Assembly: GCF_001665575.1 (NCBI RefSeq)
Contig: NZ_LZSU01000020.1
Coordinates: 1-48,070, forward strand
Direction: 5' to 3'
Source of the DNA: Mycobacterium sp. 852013-51886_SCH5428379
GTDB lineage: Bacteria > Actinomycetota > Actinomycetes > Mycobacteriales > Mycobacteriaceae
DNA: 48,070 nt
Shown: positions 23,377-32,579 of the stretch, one piece after another
How the letters are laid out: the number at the start of each line of letters is the position of its first letter
How positions within the stretch are numbered: the first letter of the stretch is position 1
Position numbers and translations under genes: made by a program
Notes under the pieces: model-generated
The model's input: only the letters and a program-made list of their open reading frames with translations
What the model was told of the DNA's origin: nothing
Databases searched by the model: none

Positions 23377-26300
23377 GCGCGACGGAGGCGGCGAGGGTGG
23401 CGACCGAGATCAGCGCGAGTAGCTGCACGCCTGCCGCGTGGCCGACGTAACCGTCCACCGAACGCCACGGATGCTGGGCCAGCGCGGCCCCGGCCAGGAT
23501 CAGCCCGCCGGCGGTGACGCCGACGGTCAGGCGGTCCCGCAGCCGCTCCCGGTGGCGCAGCAGGTACAGCCCGCCCAGCGCGAGGCCCACCACCGCCACG
23601 CCGACGACCCCGGAGACGACGGCGCCGATCGCCACCGCGCCGGCGCTCGCGACCACGGGTCCGGGTGACCACGGGCGGACCGCGGGATCGGCGGAGCGTC
23701 GGCGGGCGGGTAGCCAGGCCAGCAACGCGAGCAGCGGCAGCAGCGACAGCCCGACGATCAGCCCGGCGCGGTAGAGCGTGTTGGAGGCGAACGCCAGCGT
23801 GACGGTGCCCGTCGTCGCCGCGGGCACCAGCCAGCCCTGCTGCCAGCCGTTGACGACGACCGGGGTGAGCTCGGCGCCGTCGGCCGTCCGCGCATGCCAG
23901 CCCGGGTTGACGCTCTCCGGCACCACCAGCACCCGGTCGCGTTGCGCGCCGAGCACCGTCACCTCCCGCCGGTCCGGACCCCAGGCGCCGGTGTCGGCCA
24001 GGGTCGTACCCGCGGGACGGATCTGCGTGCTGAGCGGTCCGGTCAGCTGGACGCCGTCGACGACGAAGGCGTTGCCGGGGCTGACGAGCAACTCCTGCTC
24101 CCCGGCAGACAGCTCGATCGGTTCGGTCCGGCACGGCCGGGCGGACACCGGCTCGCCGTCGAGCAGATCGCCGACGGTGGTGGTGACCTCGGTGGGCACG
24201 AACTGCCCGGCGACGCCGATGATCGGGCCCTGCCCGCAGGGCAGCGACACCTCCCGCGAGCGGTTGGCCGTGGCGTCGGCCGCGCCGATCGGCCGGCCGG
24301 CGCTGTCGAGGGGGACGACCTCCGCCAGCCCGGGCGGTTTGAGCTGGTCGAATCCCAGTGCGGTGCGGTCGATGACGTCCTTCCAGTCCAGCAGCGACAC
24401 CTTGATCTCGGAGGTGCGGTGCGGGGCCAGCGCGAGGGTCTGCGACTTCGCGGCCGGCGGCAACTCGCGGATCTGCGGACCGTTGCCCAGGTCGACGGCG
24501 ACCAGCGTGGGATGTGCGGGCGGCTGCGTGCGGCTCGGCGTGACCCGCACGGCGGCGACCTCGGTCTCGGTGGGCAGCGTCAGCGTCAGCGTCGGCGGGC
24601 TGCGGCGCTGGGTCACCCGCTGCGGCGCCGTCCATGCCGTATCGGGGTCGCCGTCGGCGGCGGCGAACGCCGAGCCGAGGATGTCGATCACCTCGGAGTC
24701 GCCGGTCGCCCGGATCGCGTCGGGCTGGGCGATCAGCTCGGCCAGATTCGGCCCCTGCCGGGCCCGCAGCCACACCGTCGGCGTCACCGGCATCGCGGTC
24801 GGCACCGTCAGGGTGCGGCTCAGGTTGACCGGCTCCTCCGGGGACAGCGCCATCGTGGCCGCGCACTTCACGCCCTCGGGGCTGTCCACGCACCCCGGCC
24901 GGCCCAGCATCTCCGATCCCAGATCCCATTGCGCCACCGCCGAACCCTCCGGCGGTCCCGGGACCACGACGGTGTGGCGGAGCTGGACCGGCGTGGCGAA
25001 GCCGTTGGCGTCGTACTGGGTGACCGACAGATCGGTGATGCCGAACTGCACACCGCTGGACCCGTCGTCGGTGCCGGTCGCGGTCAGCCGCACCCACGGC
25101 GTCTCCCCGTAGGGCAGGGCGACTGTCAGCGGTTTGCCCGGTTCGTCGAACCGCAGGGTCGTCGTGCCGTTGACGGTGGCCACCTCGATCCGGCGGACCT
25201 GCGCGCCGATGGCCGTGGCGCTCGGCGTGACGGTGATCGCGGCGTTGGTGACGGGTTTGTCGAAGTCGATCTGCAGCCACTGGCCCAGCGCGGCCTGCAG
25301 GGAATTGGACACCCAACTGGTGGACGAGTCGGAGTCGATGACGGCGGCCGGGCCCGTCGCCGGCGCCACGTTCGGCAGCGCGGTCGAGTCGGCCGCCGAA
25401 CTCGACACCGTCAGCCGGCCACCGCTCCACCGCCCGTACACCGGATCCGTGCCCGCTGACGGATAGTCGGGCACCCGGTTGAAGGTGTGGCGCCGATCGT
25501 CGGGGGTGCGGATCGCCGACGAGTGGTCGTCGACGCGGCCGTAGTCGGTCTCCCGGGCGGTCGGGGTATCGGTCACGGTGACCACCGGCACCGGCAGCCC
25601 GGCGCGCTGCGCGTCGGCGGTCAGCAGCATCGGCCCCAGCGGCGGTTGGCCGAGCAGCCGCCGGCGCTCGTCGATGCGCAGCAGCGCCTCGGGGGCGCCG
25701 TCGATGCGGGCCATCGCGTCGGCGTCGACCAGATATGGCGCCGCCGGATTGTCCTGCGTCGCGACGCGGTAGATCTCCACCGGCGGATAGTCCGGTCGCA
25801 GCCCGCTGTCGGTGACGAACCCCTCCAGGGTGCCGGGGCCGACGGGGTCGCCGAACTGTGCGACGCGGGTCAGCCCGGGGGAGCCGTCGATCGCGCGGTG
25901 CACCAGGATCGGGCGGGCCGAGCGGGACGCCTCCGGATCGAGGTCGTTGCGGACCACGACGTAGGAGATGCCCTGCCGGGCCAGGGTGTCGGCCAGACCG
26001 GCCGAGGGCCGGCCCGCCGCGAGCAGGCGCTGCACCGAGTCGAGTGCGCGGATGGTCTCCGGCGGCGTGAGCGGGATCGAGTCGCGCACCCCCCACGGGC
26101 TGTCGCCGAGCACCTGCAGCGGCTCGTCGTGGCTGCTGCCCCAGATCTGGGTGGCGAACGGCGCACCCGGCACCACCAGCACCCGGCCCGCCGTCGGGCC
26201 GCCGGTGTTGTGCTCATCGAGCCACTGCGCGGCGTCGTGCCAGTACGGCGGGATGGCGGTGAACGCGCCGGGCGGGGTGAGCCGGCCCGTCCACGCCAGC

Positions 26301-27562
26301 GACGTACCCGCGGCCAGCGCGGTCAGCACGACGAGGCCGACGGCGACGCGCCGGTCCCGTTCGGGATGGGCGAGCGCGTCGATCCACACCGGCCGCGGGA
26401 CGCTGCCGGGCAGCGGGACCCGTCCCAGCAGATGGGTCAGCCCCAGCGCCAACGGCAACCGCAGCACGGGGTCGAGTTTCTGCAGATTGCGCAGCGGTGT
26501 GCCGTCGGCGTCGAGGAAGGCCTGGACCTGCGCGGCCACCGGTGAGCCGAGGCCACCGGAGTAGCCGGCCGCCAGCAGCGCCACCCCGGCCAGCAGGATC
26601 ACCGTCAGGCGGCCGCGCGCGGGCATCGTCCGCATCGCCAGCCCGGCCAGCCCCGCCGCGGCGACCAGCACCGTCGCCAGCACCGCCACCGATCCGGTCA
26701 CCAGCGGCGAACCGGCCGTGGCGGTGGGCGCCACGAACGGCGTCCAACTGCCGGTGCCGCGCAGCATCTCGGTCAGCGACATCCACTGGGTGGTCACGCC
26801 CGAGGACTCGATGAAATCGAGGAACGGCGGGCTGATCCGGCCGAGCAGCAGCAGCGGGATGACCCACCACAGCACCGCGAGCGCCGAGCAGCCCAACCAC
26901 CACGCGGTGAATTTCAGCCATCGTCGGCCGGGCCGGTGGCACGCCCACCACAACACCGCGGCCAGGCAGCCGGTCAGCGTGGCCACCGCGTTGACCGCGC
27001 CCATCAGCGCGATGGCGCCCGCCGAGCGGGCGGCCAGCAACCGGATCCGAGGGTCACCCCGCAGTGTCACTCCCACCCCTGCCGGCCCGCCCAATGCCAT
27101 GATCACCGGCAGCAGCACCCACGGCGCCAGCATCATCGGCAGCGTCTCCGACGACAGCGCGCCGAGCGTGGTCAGCACCCGCGGGGACAGCGCGTAGGCG
27201 ACGGCGCCGACGACGCGGGCAGACGTGGTGCCGATCCCGAGTGCCTCGGCGACCCGGAGCACCCCCCAGAACCCGACGACCAGCAGCAGCGCCCACCACA
27301 GCCGCTGCGTCACCCAGCCCGGAACACCGAGCAGGTCACCGGCGAGGAAGAACGTGCCGTGCGGGAAGAGGTAGCCGTAGGCCTGGTTCTGCGCCTGACC
27401 GAACGGCAGGTCGCTGTTCCAGAGATTGGCGGCGCGCGCGAGGAACTGCAGCGGGTTCGCTGTGAGATCGAGCTTGGTGTCGGGTGAGATCTGTCCGGGC
27501 GACTGGGCGAACGTCAGGAGCAGCGCCGCCGCGGCGGCTACCCACAGCCAGCGCCGCGACAG
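23258..27562 (-). CDS. aftD: Arabinofuranosyltransferase AftD
   Basis: A very large GT-C arabinosyltransferase (about 1434 aa) that adds branching alpha-arabinofuranose to arabinogalactan and lipoarabinomannan on the periplasmic face. The N-terminal part has membrane spans with SPGQISPDTKLDLTANP, QAQNQAYGYLFPHG and SPRVLTTLGALSSETLPMML; a long periplasmic region with discoidin-like repeats and a cluster of C-terminal spans follow. The first GTG is at 27313, but conserved sequence continues upstream without any ATG, GTG or TTG. CTG 27562 (then SRRWLWVAAAAALLLTFAQS) or GTT 27583 are the remaining options. A Pro-rich tail of about 33 residues runs antisense into the MFS gene. M. tuberculosis AftD is about 1400 aa. 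Confidence 0.9.
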   Translation of the reverse strand: MSRRWLWVAAAAALLLTFAQSPGQISPDTKLDLTANPLQFLARAANLWNSDLPFGQAQNQAYGYLFPHGTFFLAGDLLGVPGWVTQRLWWALLLVVGFWGVLRVAEALGIGTTSARVVGAVAYALSPRVLTTLGALSSETLPMMLAPWVLLPVIMALGGPAGVGVTLRGDPRIRLLAARSAGAIALMGAVNAVATLTGCLAAVLWWACHRPGRRWLKFTAWWLGCSALAVLWWVIPLLLLGRISPPFLDFIESSGVTTQWMSLTEMLRGTGSWTPFVAPTATAGSPLVTGSVAVLATVLVAAAGLAGLAMRTMPARGRLTVILLAGVALLAAGYSGGLGSPVAAQVQAFLDADGTPLRNLQKLDPVLRLPLALGLTHLLGRVPLPGSVPRPVWIDALAHPERDRRVAVGLVVLTALAAGTSLAWTGRLTPPGAFTAIPPYWHDAAQWLDEHNTGGPTAGRVLVVPGAPFATQIWGSSHDEPLQVLGDSPWGVRDSIPLTPPETIRALDSVQRLLAAGRPSAGLADTLARQGISYVVVRNDLDPEASRSARPILVHRAIDGSPGLTRVAQFGDPVGPGTLEGFVTDSGLRPDYPPVEIYRVATQDNPAAPYLVDADAMARIDGAPEALLRIDERRRLLGQPPLGPMLLTADAQRAGLPVPVVTVTDTPTARETDYGRVDDHSSAIRTPDDRRHTFNRVPDYPSAGTDPVYGRWSGGRLTVSSSAADSTALPNVAPATGPAAVIDSDSSTSWVSNSLQAALGQWLQIDFDKPVTNAAITVTPSATAIGAQVRRIEVATVNGTTTLRFDEPGKPLTVALPYGETPWVRLTATGTDDGSSGVQFGITDLSVTQYDANGFATPVQLRHTVVVPGPPEGSAVAQWDLGSEMLGRPGCVDSPEGVKCAATMALSPEEPVNLSRTLTVPTAMPVTPTVWLRARQGPNLAELIAQPDAIRATGDSEVIDILGSAFAAADGDPDTAWTAPQRVTQRRSPPTLTLTLPTETEVAAVRVTPSRTQPPAHPTLVAVDLGNGPQIRELPPAAKSQTLALAPHRTSEIKVSLLDWKDVIDRTALGFDQLKPPGLAEVVPLDSAGRPIGAADATANRSREVSLPCGQGPIIGVAGQFVPTEVTTTVGDLLDGEPVSARPCRTEPIELSAGEQELLVSPGNAFVVDGVQLTGPLSTQIRPAGTTLADTGAWGPDRREVTVLGAQRDRVLVVPESVNPGWHARTADGAELTPVVVNGWQQGWLVPAATTGTVTLAFASNTLYRAGLIVGLSLLPLLALLAWLPARRRSADPAVRPWSPGPVVASAGAVAIGAVVSGVVGVAVVGLALGGLYLLRHRERLRDRLTVGVTAGGLILAGAALAQHPWRSVDGYVGHAAGVQLLALISVATLAASVALTSSAGRSDAPRSDAAPSAPPGRTAPPPARPADPDPSAG

Positions 27563-27578
27563 CGGCGGGGCGGGCGAA

Positions 27579-27752
27579 CTAACCCCTGTCGCCGTACTCG
27601 ACCCGGTTCAGCACCGAGGACGCCGGATCGCCCGCCTGCAGCGGGGGCTTCGTGTCCTGCTGCACCATCAGCGTCACCCCGAAGACGGCCGCCGCGCCCA
27701 GCAGCAGGCCGACGACGATGCTGGCCGCGGAGGGGACGATGAACCGTTCCAT
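27579..27752 (-). CDS. Small DUF2613 membrane/secreted protein (Rv0236A-like)
   Basis: A 57-aa protein from ATG 27752: MERFIVPSAASIVVGLLLG begins a single N-terminal membrane segment, followed by a short extracytoplasmic stretch ending NRVEYGDRG. Length and position match Rv0236A, always next to aftD in mycobacteria I know. TAGTTT (27765-27760) ends 7 nt upstream of the start, so it probably heads a leaderless aftD transcript. Its TAG stop overlaps the region where aftD must start, implying translational coupling. Function unknown; partnership with AftD is inference. Confidence 0.82.
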   Translation of the reverse strand: MERFIVPSAASIVVGLLLGAAAVFGVTLMVQQDTKPPLQAGDPASSVLNRVEYGDRG

Positions 27753-27759
27753 GGCGCCA

Positions 27760-27765
27760 AAACTA
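27760..27765 (-). promoter_or_regulatory. -10 element of the DUF2613-aftD transcript
   Basis: TAGTTT on the minus strand, 7 nt before ATG 27752. The gap to the upstream universal stress gene is only 25 nt, so readthrough from that gene is also possible. Confidence 0.4.
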
Positions 27766-27777
27766 GCACGGGGGACG

Positions 27778-28266
27778 TCAGCGGCCCGGTGGCACGATCA
27801 GCACCGGCCGGTGCCCGCGGCGCAGCACATTGTCGGCGACGCTGGACTGCATCAGGGACCGCAGACCGGTCGTTCCGCGCGTTCCGGTGACGATCAGGGC
27901 GGCGTCGAGCTTGTCGGCGGCCTCGATGATCGTGCCCCACACGGTGCCCTGGATGGCGGCGCACAGCGGGTCGGCGGTGAGCCCGGCCTTCTGGGCCAGG
28001 GCGACGCCCTCGGCGTTGGTGCGCTGGGCGTCGGCGTAGGCCATGTCGATGTCGTCGTCGTCCACGACGTCCGGTGGCCCGTCCAGATCGAGCGCCGCAG
28101 GCGCCTGACCGCGTTGTACGGGCGACCACACGGTGAGTACGACGGCGCGGTGGAAGGCCAGGAGGCGGCCCGCATATTGCACGGCGCGACGGGCGTTGCT
28201 GGTGCCGTCGTAGGCGATGACCATGGTCTCGACGGGTGGTGTCTTCGCTGCCCGCTCGCGCGCCAT
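27778..28266 (-). CDS. Universal stress protein (UspA family)
   Basis: A single-domain Usp of 162 aa. TMVIAYDGTSNARRAVQYAG is the N-terminal signature and VTGTRGTTGLRSLMQSSVAD the ATP-loop region. In the ATP-binding consensus G-2x-G-9x-G-S/T the third Gly is Ser here, so nucleotide binding may be altered. ATG 28266 has an ideal GGAGG 5 nt upstream. TAGGGT lies a little further upstream as a possible -10, with an inverted repeat GGCCGT/ACGGCC (28303-28317) between it and the -35 region. It precedes the DUF2613-aftD pair on the same strand by 25 nt. Role in stress survival is by family only. Confidence 0.87.
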   Translation of the reverse strand: MARERAAKTPPVETMVIAYDGTSNARRAVQYAGRLLAFHRAVVLTVWSPVQRGQAPAALDLDGPPDVVDDDDIDMAYADAQRTNAEGVALAQKAGLTADPLCAAIQGTVWGTIIEAADKLDAALIVTGTRGTTGLRSLMQSSVADNVLRRGHRPVLIVPPGR

Positions 28267-28347
28267 CTGCCCTCCTTCGTCCGGATCTCCACCCTATGGG
28301 ATGGCCGTTCCACGGCCGGGCGCATCGATTACCGCGGTCGTAGCGGT

Positions 28348-28353
28348 TAGTGT
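28348..28353 (+). promoter_or_regulatory. -10 element for leaderless lpqI
   Basis: TAGTGT ends 8 nt before ATG 28362; no ribosome binding site is visible. Confidence 0.4.
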
Positions 28354-28361
28354 CGGGGTCC

Positions 28362-29561
28362 ATGCGATGGACCCGTGGATTGTGTGCACTCGCGGCGACC
28401 TCCGGACTGCTGGTCGCCTGCGCGCCCGCCGCCGAACAACCCGAGGCGCCCCAACCTGTTGTGACGCCGGTGAACACCGCGGTGGCCCAACCCGGCGCCC
28501 TGCCGAACGCGCCCGCGCCGCTGGCGCCCGGGGCGCCGGCGTGCGGTGACGGTGCGGCGCTGCTGGCCGGGATGTCGGCCCGCGACAAGCTAGCCCAGCT
28601 GCTGATGGTCGGGGTGAGCGACGCCGCCGACGCGCGCGCCGTGGCCGACGCCCATCGTGTCGGCGGCATCATGATCGCCAGCTGGACCGACAAGTCGATG
28701 CTCTCGGACGGATCGCTGGCCGAGATCGCCTCCTCCGCCACACCGCTGCCGCTGGCGGTCAGCGTGGACGAGGAGGGAGGCCGGGTGTCGCGGTTGTCCG
28801 GTCTGATCGGCGCCCAACCGTCGGCGCGCGAGCTGGCGGCCACGTCGACCCCCGAGCAGGTCTACGGCATCGCCCGGGAGCGCGGTCAGGCGATGCGCCG
28901 CCTCGGCATCACGATCGACTTCGCCCCCGTCGTCGACGTGACCGACGCGGACGCCTCCAGCGTCATCGGCGACCGGGCGTTCGGCTCGGATCCGATGACG
29001 GTCACCGAGTACGCCGGTGCGTACGCCCGCGGGTTGCGCGACGCCGGGGTGCTGCCGGTGCTCAAGCACTTCCCCGGCCACGGCAGCGCGTCGGGCGACT
29101 CGCACGCCCAGGGTGTGGTGACGCCGCCGCTGGCCGAACTGCAGGAGCGCGATCTGGTCCCGTACCGCGCGCTGACCGCGCAGCCGCCCGTCGGGGTGAT
29201 GGTGGGCCACATGCAGGTGCCCGGTCTGACCGGCAGCGATCCGGCCAGCCTGAGCCCCGCGGCCTACGGACTGCTGCGCTCCGGCGACTACGGGGGTCCG
29301 GGGTTCAACGGTCCGGTGTTCACCGACGACATCTCGAGCATGCGGGCGATCACCGATCGCTACGGGGTGCCCGACGCCGCGCTGCGCGCCCTGCAGGCCG
29401 GTGCCGACACCGCGCTGTGGGTGTCGACGGCCGAGGTGCCCGCGGTCCTCGACCGGCTGGAGAAGGCGCTGGCATCCGGTGAGCTGTCCCCGTCGCGGGT
29501 GGATCAGTCGGTGCTGCGGATGGCGGCGGTCAAGGGGCCGAGCCCGCTCTGCGGCGGCTGA
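28362..29561 (+). CDS. lpqI: Lipoprotein beta-N-acetylglucosaminidase LpqI (NagZ, GH3)
   Basis: A 399-aa GH3 glycosidase. A lipoprotein signal (MRWTRGLCALAATSGLLVAC) places the lipidated Cys at residue 20. The NagZ hallmark KHFPGHGSASGDSH contains the His of the catalytic dyad, and the nucleophile Asp is in PVFTDDISSM. NagZ enzymes release GlcNAc from muropeptides in peptidoglycan recycling. It matches Rv0237 (388 aa). ATG 28362 follows TAGTGT by 8 nt; an in-frame GTG at 28350 overlaps that hexamer. It is divergent from the universal stress gene, and a TetR gene follows 18 nt downstream. Confidence 0.92.
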   Translation: MRWTRGLCALAATSGLLVACAPAAEQPEAPQPVVTPVNTAVAQPGALPNAPAPLAPGAPACGDGAALLAGMSARDKLAQLLMVGVSDAADARAVADAHRVGGIMIASWTDKSMLSDGSLAEIASSATPLPLAVSVDEEGGRVSRLSGLIGAQPSARELAATSTPEQVYGIARERGQAMRRLGITIDFAPVVDVTDADASSVIGDRAFGSDPMTVTEYAGAYARGLRDAGVLPVLKHFPGHGSASGDSHAQGVVTPPLAELQERDLVPYRALTAQPPVGVMVGHMQVPGLTGSDPASLSPAAYGLLRSGDYGGPGFNGPVFTDDISSMRAITDRYGVPDAALRALQAGADTALWVSTAEVPAVLDRLEKALASGELSPSRVDQSVLRMAAVKGPSPLCGG

Positions 29562-29567
29562 CCTGCC

Positions 29568-29573
29568 TACGCT
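29568..29573 (+). promoter_or_regulatory. -10 element for leaderless tetR (Rv0238-like)
   Basis: TACGCT ends 6 nt before ATG 29580, within the 18-nt gap after lpqI, so the regulator may have its own start inside the lpqI transcript. Confidence 0.35.
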
Positions 29574-29579
29574 GATCTG

Positions 29580-30185
29580 ATGGCAGGTGGAACGAAGCGG
29601 CTACCGCGGGCGGTCCGTGAGCAGCAGATGCTCGACGCCGCGGTGCAGATGTTCTCCGTCAACGGCTATCACGAGACGTCGATGGACGCCATCGCCGCCG
29701 AGGCGCAGATCAGCAAGCCGATGCTGTATCTGTACTACGGCTCCAAGGAGGAGCTCTTCGGTGCCTGCCTGAACCGCGAACTGGCCCGCTTCGTCGACCA
29801 GGTGCGCAGCGAGATCGACTTCACCCAGGCGCCGAAAGACCTGCTGCGCAACGCCGTTCGCGCGTTCCTGAGCTATATCGACACCAACCGGGCGTCGTGG
29901 ATCGTGCTCTACACCCAGGCCACCAGTTCGCAGGCATTCGCGCACACCGTCCGGGAGGGCCGCGAACGCATCATCGACCTGGTGAGCCGGCTGCTGACCT
30001 CAGGCACCCGCAACCCTGAACCGGACACCGACTTCGACATGATGGCGGTCGCTCTGGTGGGGGCGGGGGAGGCGATCGCGACCCGCGTCAGTGCCGGCGA
30101 CGCCGACGTCGATGAGGCCGCCGAACTGATGATCAACCTGTTCTGGCGCGGCCTGCGAGCCACCCCGGCCGAAAAGGACCGCTGA
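29580..30185 (+). CDS. TetR-family regulator (Rv0238-like)
   Basis: A 201-aa TetR regulator. The DNA-binding domain reads EQQMLDAAVQMFSVNGYHET, MDAIAAEAQISKPMLYLYYG; the remaining helices form the ligand domain. Length and place match Rv0238 (204 aa). It sits between lpqI and the htdX-fabG4-fadA2-fadE5 module, whose promoters share a TTAC-N6-GTAA palindrome, so it is a candidate regulator of fatty-acid genes sensing acyl-CoA. That link is inference. A bidirectional terminator follows its stop. No operator is visible at its own start. Confidence 0.87.
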   Translation: MAGGTKRLPRAVREQQMLDAAVQMFSVNGYHETSMDAIAAEAQISKPMLYLYYGSKEELFGACLNRELARFVDQVRSEIDFTQAPKDLLRNAVRAFLSYIDTNRASWIVLYTQATSSQAFAHTVREGRERIIDLVSRLLTSGTRNPEPDTDFDMMAVALVGAGEAIATRVSAGDADVDEAAELMINLFWRGLRATPAEKDR

Positions 30186-30186
30186 G

Positions 30187-30234
30187 ACTGCTCACAGATC
30201 ACGATTCGCGGCGAAAACGCGATCTGTGAGCAGT
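30187..30234. terminator. Bidirectional terminator between tetR and htdX
   Basis: ACTGCTCACAGATC (30187-30200) pairs perfectly with 30221-30234; an inner CGCG/CGCG pairing can extend it. It is followed by TTT on the plus strand. It serves two convergent genes ending at 30185 and 30255. Confidence 0.7.
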
Positions 30235-30254
30235 TTCGACGACGACTCGTCGGG

Positions 30255-31100
30255 CTACAGCGGGCGGATCTTGCCCGTCAGGTGCGGATGGCCCTTCGTC
30301 AGATGCCGCAGCGTGAGATCCCAACCGCCCTCGGCGGCCCGGTCGACGTAGAGGCCGGCTTTGGCCGGCAGCACGACGGGTTTGCCGAAGCGCACGTCGT
30401 AGCGGACCGCTCCGGGCAGCTGGCCCTCGACGTTGGCCAGCACGGCCGCCGCCGAGAACATGCCGTGCGCGATCACCGTCGGGAAGCCGAACAGCTTGGC
30501 GGCCACCGCATTCGTGTGGATCGGGTTGTGATCCCCGCTGACCGATGCGTAGTGCTTGATCTGTCCCGGCGACACCGACAGCACCGCATTCGGCGGACCC
30601 AGTTTCTCGGGCTTCTTGCGCGGGGGCTTCGGCTCGTCGGACAGGCTGGTGCGCTGCTGGTGCAGGAACGTCGTGACCTGATGCCACCGGACCTCGTTGC
30701 CGACCTTGACGTCGGTCACCACGTCGACCAGCAGCCCGCGGCGGTGCTCACGCAGGTTCTCCGCGCGCACCTGGGCCGAGACGGTGTCGTCGACGGCGAT
30801 CGGGCGGTGCTGGGTGATGTGGTTTTCGACGTGCACGGCGCCCATCGCCGAGAACGGGAAGTCGAACCCGGTGATCAACGACATCACCGTCGGGAACGTC
30901 AGCGCGAACGGATACGTGATGGGCACCGTGTCGCCGAACCGCAGCCCGGTGACGGCGGCGTAGTCGGAGACGTGGGCGGGATCGATCGTCAACTCGTCGA
31001 CCGTCAACGTCCGGTCGGGCAGGGTCTCGCCGCGCGGGATGAACGGCAGCGCCCCCGCGGCGGCGCGCGCGAGGTTACGCAGTCCGGATGGCTGGCTCAC
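30255..31100 (-). CDS. htdX: (R)-hydratase/dehydratase HtdX, MaoC-like
   Basis: A 281-aa double-hotdog MaoC-family 3-hydroxyacyl dehydratase. The hydratase 2 motif YASVSGDHNPIHTNAVAA carries the catalytic Asp and His, followed by GFPTVIAHGMFSAAAVL. The N-terminal half is a degenerate hotdog. It dehydrates (R)-3-hydroxyacyl thioesters. GTG 31100 (VSQPSGLRNL) gives the length of Rv0241c (280 aa) and begins 4 nt after the fabG4 stop; the frame upstream to 31160 would overlap fabG4. The pair fabG4-htdX supplies reductase and dehydratase steps of fatty acid elongation or related synthesis. Confidence 0.9.
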   Translation of the reverse strand: MSQPSGLRNLARAAAGALPFIPRGETLPDRTLTVDELTIDPAHVSDYAAVTGLRFGDTVPITYPFALTFPTVMSLITGFDFPFSAMGAVHVENHITQHRPIAVDDTVSAQVRAENLREHRRGLLVDVVTDVKVGNEVRWHQVTTFLHQQRTSLSDEPKPPRKKPEKLGPPNAVLSVSPGQIKHYASVSGDHNPIHTNAVAAKLFGFPTVIAHGMFSAAAVLANVEGQLPGAVRYDVRFGKPVVLPAKAGLYVDRAAEGGWDLTLRHLTKGHPHLTGKIRPL

Positions 31101-31104
31101 CGCG

Positions 31105-32469
31105 TCACGCTCCCAACATGGCCTGGCCGCAGACCCGAATCGTGTTGCCGGTGACGGCATTCGAGGCTGGGCTGGCGAAGTAGGCGATGGTCTCGGCGAC
31201 GTCGACGGGCTGACCGCCCTGATACAGCGAGTTGAGCCGGCGGCCCACCTCCCGGGTGGCCACCGGGATGGCCTCGGTCATCTTCGTCTCGATGAAACCC
31301 GGGGCGACGGCGTTGATGGTGATGTTCTTCTCGGCCAGCTTGTCGGCGAGCGCATCGGTCAGGCCGATCATCCCGGCCTTGGTGGTCGCGTAGTTGGTCT
31401 GCCCGCGGTTGCCGGCGATCCCGGCCATCGACGACAGGCCGATGACGCGGCCGCCCTCGCCGAGCGTGCCGTTCTGGACCAGACCCTCGGTCAACTGCAA
31501 CGGCGCCAGCAGGTTGACCGCGACGACGGAGTCCCAGCGGCCCTCGTCCATGTTGGCCAGCAGTTTGTCGCGGGTGATGCCGGCGTTGTTGACCAGGATG
31601 TCGAGGCGGCCGCCATTGACGTCGGAGAAGTGTTCCCGGACGTGCTCGGCGATCTTGTCGACCGCATCGGCGGCGGTGACGTCTAGCGTCAGCGCGGTTC
31701 CGCCGACCTTCTCGGCGACCTTGGCGAGATCCTCGGCTGCCTGTTCGACGTCCACGGCCACGACCTGGGCGCCGTCCCGTGCGAACACCTCGGCGATGGT
31801 CGCGCCGATCCCGCGCGCCGCACCCGTCACCACAGCGACCTTGCCGTCGAGCGGCTTGTCCCAATCGGCGGGTGGCGTGGCGTCGTCCGCGCCCACGCGG
31901 TACACCTGACCGTCCACATAGGCCGATTTACCGGACAGGATGAACCGCATCGTCGACTCGAGGCCGGTCGCGGCGGTCTTCGCGTTCGGCGACACGTACA
32001 CCAACGACACCGTCGCGCCCCGGCGCATCTCCTTGCCCAGCGACCGGGTGAAGCCCTCGAGGGCGCGCTGCACGATCTGCTCATGCGGGCTGCTCGTCTC
32101 GTCGGGCGAGGTACCGATCACGACCAGGCGCGCGTTCGGGGTCAGATTGCGCAGCAGCGGGGTGAAGAACTCGTAGAGGCCCTTGAGACCTGCGGGTTCG
32201 GTGATGTGCGTCGCGTCGTACACCAGCCCGCCGAACTTGTCGGCCCAGCGCCCGCCGATGTTGTTGGACACCACTTCGTAGTCGTCGGCCAACGCGGTGC
32301 GCAGCGGTTCGACGACACGTCCCTCGCCGCCGATCAGCAACGCGCCCGGCAGCGGTGGCTGATCCGGGCGGTAACGCCGCAGCGTCTCGGGTTGCGGGAT
32401 GCCGAGCTGTTTCGCGAGGAACGAACCCGGGCCGGAGTGAACAATTTGGGTATAGAGATCGTTGGCCAC
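31105..32469 (-). CDS. fabG4: High-molecular-weight 3-oxoacyl thioester reductase FabG4
   Basis: A 454-aa SDR with an N-terminal flavodoxin-like domain (about 1-200) and a C-terminal ketoreductase. [17 protein letters not shown] is the cofactor-binding motif, [13 protein letters not shown] follows, and the catalytic Ser in [10 protein letters not shown] and Tyr-Lys in YATTKAG are present. FabG4 of M. tuberculosis (Rv0242c, 454 aa) is a NADH-dependent reductase of long-chain 3-oxoacyl-CoA. GTG 32469 is the start, with AAGG about 11 nt upstream. It is divergent from fadA2 across a 110-bp region holding a TTAC-N6-GTAA palindrome and is coupled to htdX. Confidence 0.94.
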   Translation of the reverse strand: MANDLYTQIVHSGPGSFLAKQLGIPQPETLRRYRPDQPPLPGALLIGGEGRVVEPLRTALADDYEVVSNNIGGRWADKFGGLVYDATHITEPAGLKGLYEFFTPLLRNLTPNARLVVIGTSPDETSSPHEQIVQRALEGFTRSLGKEMRRGATVSLVYVSPNAKTAATGLESTMRFILSGKSAYVDGQVYRVGADDATPPADWDKPLDGKVAVVTGAARGIGATIAEVFARDGAQVVAVDVEQAAEDLAKVAEKVGGTALTLDVTAADAVDKIAEHVREHFSDVNGGRLDILVNNAGITRDKLLANMDEGRWDSVVAVNLLAPLQLTEGLVQNGTLGEGGRVIGLSSMAGIAGNRGQTNYATTKAGMIGLTDALADKLAEKNITINAVAPGFIETKMTEAIPVATREVGRRLNSLYQGGQPVDVAETIAYFASPASNAVTGNTIRVCGQAMLGA

Positions 32470-32511
32470 TTCAGCTTGCCTTTCGTCCGCGGAGTGGTGG
32501 ATTCACCCGAA

Positions 32512-32527
32512 CTTACTCCTGAGTAAG
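32512..32527. promoter_or_regulatory. Operator palindrome between fabG4 and fadA2
   Basis: CTTACTC (32512-32518) and GAGTAAG (32521-32527) are perfect reverse complements with a 2-nt centre. The TTAC-N6-GTAA core recurs twice upstream of fadE5. A further half site GGTAA-like lies at 32535-32539. Confidence 0.6.
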
Positions 32528-32579
32528 AACGGTGGGTAATATCGGGTCTTAGATAGCCGGATTGACTGTGGAGGCAAAC

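Noticed and set aside
23274..26096. A 940-codon open frame on the minus strand
   Set aside because: It is a shadow of aftD in another frame, with Arg/Gly-rich composition and no recognisable domain.
28303..28317. DosR box before the universal stress protein gene
   Set aside because: The inverted repeat GGCCGT/ACGGCC does not resemble the DosR consensus GGGAC-N4-GTCCC; only a generic palindrome can be claimed.
30187..30234. Mobile-element inverted repeat between tetR and htdX
   Set aside because: No flanking direct repeat or transposase is present, and position between convergent genes fits a terminator.
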